DNA from: Scleromitrula shiraiana
Taxonomy: Eukaryota > Ascomycota > Leotiomycetes > Helotiales > Sclerotiniaceae
DNA length: 64,000 nucleotides
Assembly: GCA_028455995.1 (NCBI GenBank)
Contig: JABELC010000004.1
Span: 1,364,001-1,428,000 of the forward strand
Direction: 5' to 3'
Shown: positions 44,787 to 56,126 of the stretch, in pieces
Numbering within the stretch: position 1 is the first letter of the stretch
How the letters are laid out: every line of letters starts with the position of its first letter
Position numbers and translations under genes: made by a program
Notes under the pieces: model-generated
What the model was told of the DNA's origin: nothing
The model's database searches: none
The model's input: only the letters and a program-made list of their open reading frames with translations

Positions 44787-47223
44787 CTAAACCCCCATAA
44801 GCGCCTCCTGAATCGCTTCCCCCTCCTCCGGTGTAACACACAACTCCAGCAATTCCAACGCACACCCCTGCACATCACTCTCGACCCCCTCCTCGAGCAC
44901 CAGATCCTCTGAAAAATTCAGCCTCGCGAGACAAAGGAGATATTTTTGGGAGCCGCCGCGGATAACACTGAGTTTCTTTTGCATGTCGATATCGTGGGTT
45001 GTTACTAGGTGGTAGAGGAGACGAGTTGAGTGGGTTAGGAGGGTGGCGCTTGAGGATTGTTAGTAAGGTATTTGTTTGGATATAATGAAGAAAGGAGAGA
45101 ATGAGGGGGGAAAGGAAAAGGAGTAAAGGGTGGATATATATACCTTTCTTTACGACCAGGTTTATGATCATACAAAGTATCTAATTCATCACTCATCAAG
45201 CTAACCAATCTCCCAATTGCGCTAGAATGCGACGCAATCGCATTACTCGCATAATCCGATCTAGTCATACCCGTCATCAAAAGAATGATCTGAATACGTA
45301 ATCTCAGTACTATATCCGCATCGATCCTAGCCGTACTTGCTGGTAAGTAAGGAACCTCATACAAGGGATATGTGAGACGTTCTATGATATGGCCTGGATT
45401 TGCGATAGCTCTAACTGTAGTGTTATCTGCGAAAATACTACCAAAACTGTCTTTTAATACACCGGTAGATAGAATTCGGATCATCCATTCGAAGTCTATC
45501 ACTTCCTGATTTTGACTCAATATGAAGAGAACGAAATCCCATCTCATCAATTTCCAGAATCGAGTGATATCTTGTACTTCTGGTACGCAACCCAAGGCAG
45601 CCAGATGAATAAGTGCTAGACAATTAGATACGTTGATATCTTTATCAAATGGTTCTGCCGATTGACTATTAAATCGAGGTATTGCGACTAGGTCAGCTGT
45701 TTTTTGTGCTAAAGGGATAAGTCGATCGATTGTTTGTGGAGCAATTGATAATGTTTTTAACTCCAAAGCAAATGTAAGAATGTCAACAAAAAGGTAAATT
45801 GGTGTATACTATTGATGATTAGCCAACGGAAAATTAGTATGAGCGTGACACATACGTATTTTTCATCTATACACCTTGACCACAAATTTATCAAATACAA
45901 ACAAAACTCAGAAGGAACTTCAGAGATCGGTCTCTTCGAACTAATTAGTGGTAGCTCGCCTAGTATAAGGGATGAGAATGATTCATCTGGAGACGATGGC
46001 AAGTAATATTTGCTAAATGCTTCTATTGTTTTCAAGTGATCACGTTCTGGACGATGATCTAACATCGAAGCAAGAAACTGATTGATTAGCCTTATGCTTT
46101 ATAATGCTAGGTAGATTACTTACATCTGATCGGTCGTCCTGTAACAATAGTTTTTCTAAGATTGTTTCATCAAGCTGGGGGAGTTTTTGAAATTGCGGTT
46201 GTAAAAGTGGCTCCTGAACAACAATAGTGTCTAGACTACCAGCAGAAGGACTATCATTTGCTTTCCTTTTTCGTTTTGACGCTCTCGATGGTGTGCCTGG
46301 CTTCTTTTGAAATTTGGAAGGAGATGCTCTGCTAGGCGACATCATCTCAATCTCATCATCATCAAATCCATCTCTAAAAGACATTGGCTGTTTTTTCTTC
46401 GAGGGGGTAGTTGGACCATCTTTCGAAATCTTGGCTTTGTTCAACCTTCTAACTCTTTCGGTCTCTTCGAACAAATCTTGTTTTGTAAAGTCCCGTTCAA
46501 CAGCAGCATGTTTTGCAGCTATCTCTGCAGCTTCTCTGTCCTTCTGAAGCTTTGCCAATTGCTCTGCATGTAATTTTTCTTTCGCCGCTTGGGTTCGTTC
46601 GTGTTCTTTATCGGATTTTTCGATTTTTCCACGCAGAATTGAGATTTCGCCATTCTTAATCAGAGTTTCTTGCTCAAGAGCTTTGTTCTTTTTTTGCAAC
46701 TGTGCCCATAACAGTTAGTGGTTGCCTTCAAACCAACCCCATAGAATCCATCAATACTTACATCTTGTACCAATTTTCTTAGAGCCTCGTTATCGCCATC
46801 GATCGGCGGTTGGGTATTTTGTAGAGTCGAAGTGAAATCTTCCCGTTGAATATGGGGTGACCGATCCGCCTGTCTTGGAATAGAAGCATCAAGATTACTT
46901 CTCGGTCTGTTTGCGATGACCGTGTTTCCTCCATAACGTTGTTGAGGAATTTGATTAATATTATTTCGATAATTTGGCACAACAGCAGGTGCACTTCTTG
47001 CTTCATCAATTACGATGGCATCATCCAGATCTTCGTCATCGAAATCATCTCCATAATCGGACGAAGGAGGTGGTTTAACATTTACCTTTTGTGTAAATGA
47101 GATGGCATCATTTTCTAGTTCTATCAAGGTGTCTGCTGGTAAATCGTCAAGAAAATCATCATCAGAGAAGTTATTTTCTCCATCTTCGTGAGGTGCCATT
47201 CCATTTCCTTGGTCATTGAGCAA
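44787..47223 (-). CDS. DNA damage checkpoint protein, Rad26/UvsD (ATRIP) type
   Basis: It probably partners the ATR-type kinase at RPA-coated single-stranded DNA in the nucleus. Five exons (47223-46762, 46699-46124, 46077-45856, 45808-45144, 45048-44787) give 728 residues. The layout is what ATRIP relatives show: an acidic N-terminal motif (FSDDDFLDDLP, near residue 20, resembling the RPA-binding acidic motif), a coiled coil at about 155-230 (KNKALEQETLIKNGEISILR and following Lys/Glu-rich repeats), a basic segment (SRASKRKRKAN), then a helical C-terminal domain beginning near LPQLDETILEKLL. The acidic segment DDDFLDD at the start and the DYGDDFDDEDLDDAIV stretch are striking. Orthology is by organisation and recognition, not alignment. 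Confidence 0.75.
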
Positions 47224-48066
47224 ATATGAAAGATATGAAATGCGAAAATAACATAATAATAAAAATGTGTTGTTGACGTTTGGTATTGAATCGAATAGTT
47301 CTCGTCTATCAAGAATCAGACAGACGAACTTTGTAGATAAGATAGATTTCTGCCAATTACCTTGTAATTATTACTCACCGCTTTCGGAGTCCGGAATCAA
47401 AAATGATCCATTGTAATTCCTCAACATCAAATCAACCAACCGGCTGCGGGAGTTGAGAATTATAATAAAGACCTCGAGGAGAAAGGCCAAGACCAAATTT
47501 AATATAAATTTATAAAAGGATTGTAATATAGAATATTATATACTAGTATATATATATATATATATATTCTATATATTGGAATTTTGAAGACAAAGTAGAA
47601 ATAATTGAATATTAAATAATTATTCTTCTCTACTAACTTGAACAAACCTCACAATCTGTCACAAGCTGTCACAAGCAAACTTCGTCAATTTTTATCAGGG
47701 AATTTTATTAAGCTGATGTAGAATTGGAGAAACTTCAGCCCAAGTCAACGGTGCGTGCGTACAAGAAATGATATAACTTTCGCATCACTAAAATTATAAA
47801 CCCACTTACTTACTTACACAATTACCAGCTCAACCTCAATCATCCGAAGAACAAGAACAAGAAGAAGAGATTCTCACAATATCTACCATTCTCTTTGCTT
47901 AACAGGCAAAGTTCATGTTCTGATCGTTAATGATTACGAATCCAAACCGGTAAAATTGAAGCATTATCTGGACGCATCCGGCTTTGGCGACATAAATAAA
48001 TTCAAAGCGGACCCAGCAAATCCTTTACGATCCGAACCCTTAATACCACATCTTTAGATTACCAAA
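47224..48066. promoter_or_regulatory. Divergent promoter region (checkpoint gene / CDP-DAG synthase)
   Basis: About 840 bp separates two starts that point away from each other. It has an AT run (TATATATATATA) at about 47545-47565 and pyrimidine-rich leader sequence before the right-hand gene. No specific site was assigned. Confidence 0.4.
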
Positions 48067-49633
48067 ATGGCGAAACCGCGTCGAGGGATCAAATTCAATC
48101 ATCGAAATGGACATGGTGATGGGAGGAGGAGTAGTTTCTCAGATATTAGTGAGGCAGCCTCGGAACCAAATTCTCCCCTGAAGATGGATGGTGCAAATGA
48201 TGAGAAGTCAGAGGTGAGAACCATTGATTGAATACTATAATACTCTGCGAGAGCGTTGACTGATATTCTGGGGCAGTTGCAGAAACAGGAAGTTGTGCCG
48301 TCGGAATACGAAAAGAAGAAGCAAACTTTCATCACTCGATCGATATGGACATTTGTAATGATAGGAGGTTTCTTTGCTTCCATGTTTATGGGTCATATTT
48401 ATATCATTGCCATCGTTACTGCGGTACAAATTATATCTTTCAAGGAAGTTATTGCGATTGCGAATGTTCCGAGTCGAGCTCGTCGGTTACGATTTACAAA
48501 GGCTTTGAATTGGTATTGGTTGGCCTCAACCATGTACTTTTTATATGGTGAAAGTGTGATATATTACTTCAAACATATTGTGCTGGTCGACAAAGTTTTG
48601 CTGCCATTCGCAACTCATCATAGATTTATTAGTTTCATGCTTTATGTCATTGGTAAGAAATCTGCTCTATATTGTAAGGTTGATACTAATCTTGTGTAGG
48701 ATTCGTTTTCTTCGTTGCATCTCTTCAAGCAGGCCATTATAGATTTCAGTTCACTCAATTTGCCTGGACTCATATGGCTCTATACCTCATTGTGGTTCAA
48801 GCCCATTTCATCATGAACAATGTTTTCGAGGGAATGATTTGGTTTTTCTTGCCTGTGTCTTTGGTTATATGCAATGACATCTTTGCATACATTTGTGGAA
48901 TCACATTTGGACGAACACAACTTATCAAACTATCTCCTAAGAAGACCGTTGAAGGTTTTGTTGGAGCTTGGATCTTAACAGTTATCTTCGGAGTTGGGAT
49001 GACAAACGTTTTAATGCGTTATAAATATTTCATCTGCCCTGTAAATGTAGGTATACATGATAATTCTTTGGGTATAAATACTGACAGATTCTAGGATCTT
49101 GGAGCTAACCTTTATACCGGTCTTGAATGCACACCTAATCCTGTTTTTGCCGACCACCTATATCAACTCCCAATCTGGTTCCCAGTCATCAAATCATTCT
49201 ATATGGCACCTATGCAAGGTCATATCCTTGTTTTCGCAACATTTGCATCACTCATCGCACCATTTGGTGGTTTCTTCGCTTCTGGACTTAAACGAACCTT
49301 CAAGATCAAGGACTTCGGTGACTCCATTCCCGGACATGGTGGAATGACTGATAGAATGGATTGTCAATTCATCATGGGGTTCTTCGCTTACGTTTACTAT
49401 CATAGTTTCATTGCTGTCTACAAGGTATCACTTGGAGGCGTCATCGAAACTGCTATTACTGGTCTCACAGCTGAAGAGCAAATGGAGCTAGTAAAGGGAA
49501 TCAGTAAACATCTTTATAACCAAGGAATCATCGGAGAAGGAGTAAGTACTTGTCTATTCCTCTTTCAACATGAATTTACTAACAGGCTTCTCAGGTATTA
49601 GATTGCCTGAACGTAGTAGTAAGCAAGAGATAA
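48067..49633 (+). CDS. CDS1: CDP-diacylglycerol synthase (phosphatidate cytidylyltransferase)
   Basis: This makes CDP-diacylglycerol from phosphatidate and CTP in the ER membrane, feeding phosphatidylinositol, phosphatidylserine and cardiolipin synthesis. Five exons (48067-48213, 48277-48652, 48700-49046, 49095-49541, 49586-49633) give 454 residues. The family signature runs from SGLKRTFKIKDFGDSIPGHG through MTDRMD at residues 353-379, including the metal-binding Asp residues. Roughly six to eight hydrophobic helices lie between 75 and 350. The N-terminal 65 residues are polar and cytosolic, starting MAKPRRGIKFNHR. The last acceptor is ambiguous: AACAG at 49585 keeps three more residues than TCTCAG at 49594. 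Both end in the same short tail. Confidence 0.95.
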
Positions 49634-50629
49634 CGGGAAGCCTAAATCCCAAAAAATCTTTACATTACTTACGAATGATGAGTTTTTTTCTTCTTGCAAA
49701 CTTCCTAACGAATGAAAAAATTGTGTATGGACATTCTCAAAAAATCGTGTATAATATTCTCGTTCTCTCCTTTTTTTTGATTCTCGGTCTATATCCTTTA
49801 CTTTTGGATTCTTCTTCCTTGGGTGTATACGATGGTTAAGTAAAAGCTAGCTGTAGGGGATTGCACCTTTAACATACCGTACTTATCAGCATTTAATTTT
49901 TAAGGGGATGGAGAGGCATGGAGGGCTATGGGTTGAAAGGGGGGGATAATGATAGTGGAGGCGGGATCCTCCAAGGATTGGGTGGAAGGAAAAGGTGCGA
50001 GGTAGAGGGGTTTACTTTTCGGATGGAGATATTATTTATATGTATTTTTTTAAGGATACTGATATTTCTGAAACATCCGGATGATAATTGATTGATGTGA
50101 TGATGGGTTTATTTGTGTGAAATTTATGGATCCAAGTTTGTTAATTGTCTATATGCATACATAAGAAAGCATATTACAGACCTAGCCATGGTTATTTGAA
50201 CTCATTGTATACTATTACTTATGAAAGTATCAGGTCGCTGATTAGAGGACCTTATGTTTCGATATATTGTTGACAATACCAAACGAGCAAGAATTCACTA
50301 GTCTAGGGTACCTAGGTATGAAAGGGTAGGAGGACTTATCATACTTCAGGAAACATCAATCAATTCATTCCAGAACCAAGAGAATTCATGCTTTTCTTCT
50401 CTTTTGGGGGATGATCTTATTCTGGCAAGTGCCCAAATTCTGGCTTTCGCCCTCTTTGTGGTGCTCCTTCCATTGAAATTATGTCAATCTGTTAATACTA
50501 TCAATTAATTCTTTCCTCAACAAACTCTTCGGCTTCAATTCCATTCATTCACTCATTTTACAACAATCAATCACATACATCGAATTTTTTGATTTGCTAT
50601 CCCTAAAACAGACCTCAAATTGTCACACC
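49634..50629. other. Intergenic
   Basis: This is the 3' flank of CDP-DAG synthase with a purine-rich stretch at 49905-50015, then the leader of the aspartic-protease-like gene. No gene was seen. Confidence 0.45.
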
Positions 50630-52250
50630 ATGTATACAAACCTGCAAATTTTCATCCTCTCCATCTCCCTCCTCTCCTCTCTTCCACTCATCCTCGCTAC
50701 ATCAATCCTCCCCCCAATTCACTACACCCTCTCCCGCCGCGACGGATCTTTCCCCTCCCCCTCCACAACAAACCTAACCTTCCTGCAAACCCACCTCCAA
50801 ACAACCACCCTCCGCTTCCAAACCACCACCCGCACCCTCTCCCAAAACCGCGTAATCCGCATCCCCTCCCCACATCCCCTCCAAAACAGCACCTCCTCAG
50901 CCCTAACCCCCCTCCTCCCCACCCTCTCCCTCCTCGGCACCATCGGATCCCCCGGCTCCTGGTTCATCACCCTCACAATCGGAGAGCCCCCACAATCCCT
51001 CGATCTAGACATCAACCTCCTAACCGCCGACTTTCTTCTCCTCAGCACAGGTAGCGGTCTCGGCTCTTTCTACTTCGAAGATCAGAGCGGTACGTATACC
51101 AATTCTAAGACTGCGCTCCCAAATCCCTACGACATGTGTCGCGTACCGAGAGATGTGGTTTGGTTGCCTGGGAGAGGACGAGCGGTTCCGATGGAATTCG
51201 CGTATTGTAGGCCGGCGAAGGCGTGGATGGGGGGGTTGGGGAGGAGTGGGGGGTTATTGGGACTTGCGGGGGGAAGGGGACTGAGGCAGTTGGGGACGAG
51301 AGGGTTGGTGGAGCAGTTAGTGGAGGGGGGGCATGTGGATGAGGGAGTTTGGTCGGTGTTGGTTCTTAATGGGAGGGAGGGGGTGCTTAGTCTGGGGGGG
51401 ACGTCGGCGAGGAGTGTGAGGGAGGTGGAGGGGTTGATTGGGGGGGAGTTGGAGAGGTTGGGTGGTGGAGATTTGAAAAGGAGCGGGGATAAGGTGGTGC
51501 AGGATGTATTGAAGGAGAGGGATGGAGAAAGGGATTGGGAATGGCTGGATGTTCATGGGGCGGATGGTTGGTGGCAGGTCCTTCTTAATTCTATCTATAT
51601 ATCCGGTACCAAGGTCCTCCGCAATCAACCCGTTATTCTAGATGTATGTCCTCCCAATCTCTTCCCCCCCGCCCATCCAACCTCACTAACCCCCTGTCTT
51701 CCCCTACTTAGCTCAACACCCCCTACATCCTCGGCCCCCCCCTCGCCGTCCACACTCTCTACGCCTCTATCCCCGGCTCCTACCGTCTCGCACCCCCCTA
51801 CTCAAATTTCTACGCCTACCCGTGTTTCAACCCCCCAGTTATCGAACTGGAATTCGCAGGTTTTCGGACGAGACTTTTTGGGGGAAAGAGGGATAGAGGG
51901 ATGTTTGGCGGGGGCTGGTTTAGCTTGGGGAGAGTGGAGAGGGGGAGTGGGTTTTGTGTGGGAGCTGTTGTTGCTTTTGGGGATAGGGATGGGAATGAGG
52001 ATAGGGGCAGGAAGGTAGATGGAGAGGGGAATAAAGGGGATGGGAGGAATGCGATAGAGGGGTTTTGGGTGTTGGGAGAACCGCTTTTTAGGAGTGTGCA
52101 GGTTGCTTTTGATGTGAGTTTTTACCTTTTTCTTCCTTTTCTTTCAGAGGGATCCGCTTGTTGTTGTTGTAGGAGTGGATTAGATGAATAGTGCTAATCT
52201 GTTTCCTCGTATAGTGGAAGGAGAAAAGAGTTGGCATGCAGAGATTTTAG
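50630..52250 (+). CDS. Aspartic-protease-like secreted protein, probably inactive
   Basis: The pepsin (A1) fold is recognisable: a signal peptide (residues 1-25, MYTNLQIFILSISLLSS...), a strand-loop segment GSWFITLTIGEPPQSLDLDI, the second-lobe segment WWQVLLNSIYISG, and a C-terminal FWVLGEPLFRSVQVAFD ending WKEKRVGMQRF, where pepsins have the LGxxFLR..V.FD tail. Both catalytic triads are altered: the first Asp-Thr-Gly reads Asp-Ile-Asn, the second Asp-Thr-Gly reads Asp-Leu-Asn in VILDLNTPYILGPP. Exons 50630-51643, 51712-52113 and 52215-52250 give 483 residues with a clean ending. The ATG at 50630 is used because it has CACC before it and opens the signal peptide. It is likely a non-catalytic pseudo-enzyme. 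Base composition alternates between C-rich and G-rich blocks. Confidence 0.7.
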
Positions 52251-53892
52251 ATGATATCAGATGAGTTGTGTTGAGATGAGATGAGAGAATAATAAGACGT
52301 TATGTCTGTACTCCTATATTTGCCTTTGCTTGAACCACGAGCTGAAGATACTATTGATGTCGGTATTAATGATGATTGGTATTTTGGACCTGTATAATAC
52401 ATTAATAGATATTTAGTTAGATAAATAGATAGGGTTTGTCACTTTGTGGTGAGAACATATGTGGCTGCATCGTGTGTTGTGTGCTATTTGTTGGTGATTG
52501 ATTGATTGAAGGATTGATGTATGAGATTGTATGTATTTATTGATATTTTGATATTAACTAAATAAGTTAAATATAGTGGGTTTCTGTTTGTTTCTTGATT
52601 GGTTAACTGATGATTTTATTATATTGTATTATATTATATGACATAGGATGGGATGATATGGGATGGGATGAGTTAAGGTGTAACAATTGGATTGGATGTA
52701 ATCTTACGGTTAAAACTCACCCCGCTTCCCCTTTGATGGATATTATTCACTTCCCAAAGCTTACTTCCTACAAGGCAATCAGCGCCCAGAATGCCACATA
52801 CTTGGAGGTTTGATTGCTTGGGCGGTGTGGAGACGGTTGAACTTCGAGAGCTGGCTTGTTATCACAGCTCTCGTTATCACAATGAAATAGCAGTATTTGC
52901 GATACTCCACACAAGTTATTGGAGCTTCTATCGAATACACATAAGAGAAGTTTAGGGGAATTTCGGGACGCTGGCCGGGGTCTTCCAGGATGTGCTGATA
53001 GTTTTTTTGGGAGTTATCCTTGATTTTGAGATGTGTTGGGTCGGTTTGAGTTTTGATATGGATATTTATATTTCTGTTCTCTAAATTGAAACGAAATGGG
53101 AAAACGAAGCAACTGATTGAAGTGCCAACTTTTAAGTTCTCAATCCTCGATCCACAATATTATCTAAAGGGATTCTCATTGACATTGGTGAGCACCAGAG
53201 GGTGTATTACTGAATTATCACAATCCCTGGTCAAAGAGTTGCATGCAAGTGAGTGGTATATCCATGTTGATCAATGAAAGTTGGGAATAAAGGTAGTTCC
53301 CTCTTGAATATCGAATTGTATGGATTGAGGTTGGGGGAATAACTGAACTAGGAATAGATGTAAAGCACAGTATGCGATAAATCAATTCTTTCGAGAGTCT
53401 GTGTTAATGGCGAGAAAATATATTTATGCGTTGTAAAACTGCCCAACAGTGATGTTTTTTTTTCTGACATGTCGTTCAAATTTGATTGCGACATTTCGAT
53501 GCAAGGGGTTTAAATCTACAAGGAGTATTGTGGCTAAACTTCAGCAGCCACATAAACCAACCACTGAGGTTATAAGAACCATCAAGCCCTGCTCAAGCCA
53601 ACCACCACTCTTGTATAATATCTTCAAATGTTATTTCATTATCATACTAACTGGAAGCCAATTCTTCTGTATTCTTGATGCTTCGCTGAAGCCCACATCT
53701 CATTATATTAGGTTGGTAACCAAGCTGTTACTTCTGAGATATATTTCTACCCCTCAAGATTATGTTTTCTAAATGTGTTCTAGAGTGGGCGAGTGGTAAC
53801 TTCTTCATCTTATCACCACTATCTATCGAAATCTAATCATTCTTAATAGTCTAAAATCTTCAATTCCTGATGAAGTTTGAGTAGAAGAATCA
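52251..53892. other. Intergenic
   Basis: Spacer with TATTATAT runs and ATGGGATGG words at about 52610-52680. Short frames only, none with a recognised domain. Confidence 0.4.
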
Positions 53893-54702
53893 TTAGACAA
53901 GTGTGTATCCTACTCGACTCGTTCCTTTTGATCGACTAATCTTCTTGACATTTGTCTTCCCACATAGCCTAGTGCTATCTACATGCGTACCACCACAAGG
54001 ATAAGTCTCTGCGCCCACAATTTTCACCACTCGAAATTTCTCATCAGCAGTCATACCCATAGCCTCACGGTTAGGAATCAATCGTTCAATCCCATTCAGC
54101 TTGAAATCATTTTCATCCCACCAATCGATCTCCACAGGCATATCCTTCTCGATGTTCTCGTCAAGTTTTTGCTGGATCAAATCTTTCCACTTCCCCTCAA
54201 TCACACCTTGAAATTCACAAGCTGCTGATTCCGGAACATGTGATGCCTTGGTCTCATCAAAGTTTTCGACATGTTTTTCGACTAAGTGTTTAACAGTAGC
54301 ACCTAGAACATGACCAGCAGTGTGATAACGAGAGTATAAAAGTCGCTTTTCCTTATCGATTGTCTGTGTAATATTCTGACCAGGCTCAAAAAGAGACGAA
54401 GGGCTTGGAAAACTGCCAAAATGTAAAACTTCGCCATCGGTGATCGCACTCATGCGCACCATTTGCACGTCAAATTTGGTTCCATTTTCATTTTCCATAA
54501 CACCCACATCCGAAGGTTGTCCACCGCCCTGTGGGTGAAAAACAGTTGAATCTGTTACGATGACGTAGTCATCGTCTTTAGCTTGCTTGAAAAGACTTCT
54601 ATTAACTTCCTCGAGGGATGCAACCGGTCTCACGACTGTAACTGCGGCTTTAAGTGTGGATAGATGTCCGTTACGCTGAAAAGCTAGATACGTACGTTGC
54701 AT
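53893..54702 (-). CDS. AlaX-type alanyl-tRNA editing protein
   Basis: A free-standing second-additional-domain protein related to the editing half of alanyl- and threonyl-tRNA synthetases. It is expected to hydrolyse tRNA-Ala wrongly charged with Ser or Gly in the cytosol or mitochondrion. The zinc site is intact: His127 and His131 in RYHTAGH, Cys236 and His240 in YPCGGTH. The N-terminal beta barrel carries FHPQGGGQPSD near residue 55, the conserved GGGQ substrate loop. A single exon of 269 residues starts at ATG 54702. No synthetase catalytic or anticodon-binding domain is attached. There is no clear mitochondrial presequence. Opposite-strand frames here are shadows. Confidence 0.92.
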   Translation of the reverse strand: MQRTYLAFQRNGHLSTLKAAVTVVRPVASLEEVNRSLFKQAKDDDYVIVTDSTVFHPQGGGQPSDVGVMENENGTKFDVQMVRMSAITDGEVLHFGSFPSPSSLFEPGQNITQTIDKEKRLLYSRYHTAGHVLGATVKHLVEKHVENFDETKASHVPESAACEFQGVIEGKWKDLIQQKLDENIEKDMPVEIDWWDENDFKLNGIERLIPNREAMGMTADEKFRVVKIVGAETYPCGGTHVDSTRLCGKTNVKKISRSKGTSRVGYTLV

Positions 54703-56126
54703 CGTGATCCTAATCGGTTTCTCAGCCCTATCAATATTGGGAGAATCAAAAGATATTTGAGAAGTTATCGGGTAAGATCCACAGGCTGTAGAAACGAGCG
54801 TACTTTGATTGTTTCCCTCGATATATCAAGTCAGGCAAGAGTTCATGTTTTTGAAGTCGTTCACAATTAGAATGAACTATGTAAAGGGAAAGGCGCGATG
54901 TAAGTGGGGGTAGTGGGGTAAGTTACAGAAAGGAGAACTGCTGAATATCAACTAACCCAACAAGGAAACAAGTGGATATCATATAAATACCCCAGAATAA
55001 ACTGCAACATCATCAACGTCTCTTCGATTTTCGAATTTTTACTACATGAAATGGATGCCACAAAAGTATTGAATTATGATGTTTCGCATGATAGCGACTT
55101 GCATCTATGAATTCCTGTATTTTGTCATCACAACCCGGAAGTAACGGGGAATTATGAGTGGAAGCTAGCAGACTACAGAAATGTTTAAGATGCCAAGTTC
55201 CTGACATCAGAGTGATGATATCGACTTCCTTAGAGATATAGTAGCTTGATATAGTTAAAAAGCCAAGAGTTATAGTCAAATGCCGGAAGGATCAGATGAT
55301 CAATACTTTGACTCCGATCCTATTAATCGCAATCGCTATTATCGATATTTCCACGGAAGGATTGGAATTATAATGTTGCTGTTAAGCTTTCATCCAAGTC
55401 TCCCCTCAATTTTCCAAACTATATAAAGTTTATAACTATAACTTCAGATCTAGATTCATCAACTGGGGATGTTATGTTTTTCATTGATCTGTCGGTCACG
55501 AGAATGTTCTTCAACAATAAGATGATATATCACGACGAAGATTACCACGAGCCATTCTTCTGTCCTACTTTCTTTTTGAATGGATGCTTTGCGATATATT
55601 TATGTAGAGAATTTGATAAAAGTTTGAATGGGCAACTTGAACTTTTTGTTCTATTCTTGATAGTGATGTCATGTTACCAAGGTCGGAGAAAGGCGCTAGT
55701 GTAGTGACTAGGCCCACTCTGAGCTGGACTACATTTAAGTAACATAGTATAATCATTAGTAGGAGCTAACGAAGATTGGATGGCCTTATTCGGCACTCGA
55801 AGGCCCTAACCATTCAACCGTTGTGAACTACAGTCTGGGCATCTCCACATGATACTTCTCCGTTTAAATTCCTCGCAGCTTCCATCTTCTGGACCTGCAG
55901 TCAAGACTTTCCTTTATTTTTAGTAACCTATGTGCTATATTAGCTTAGTTTTTCTGCTTTATATAAGGGACCTCCGTTTCCCCCCGATAGATCAAATGCT
56001 TTATTCGTATTTCTCAAGTTTATACATTTCTGTAGTGTAGATGTCCTACATTATCCTTATTCACTTTCTCAGACCGCCATAACTACATTGCCAGGAGAGG
56101 TTTATCACTTCGAAAATATTAATATC
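54703..56126. other. Intergenic
   Basis: About 1.4 kb between divergently arranged neighbours. No supported gene; short frames at 55013-55279 and 55474-55756 show no domain. Confidence 0.4.

Noticed and set aside
50620..51628. Overlapping frames of 100-144 codons on both strands in the aspartic-protease-like gene
   Set aside because: Low-complexity shadows caused by the C-rich and G-rich blocks; only the main frame gives pepsin-like motifs.
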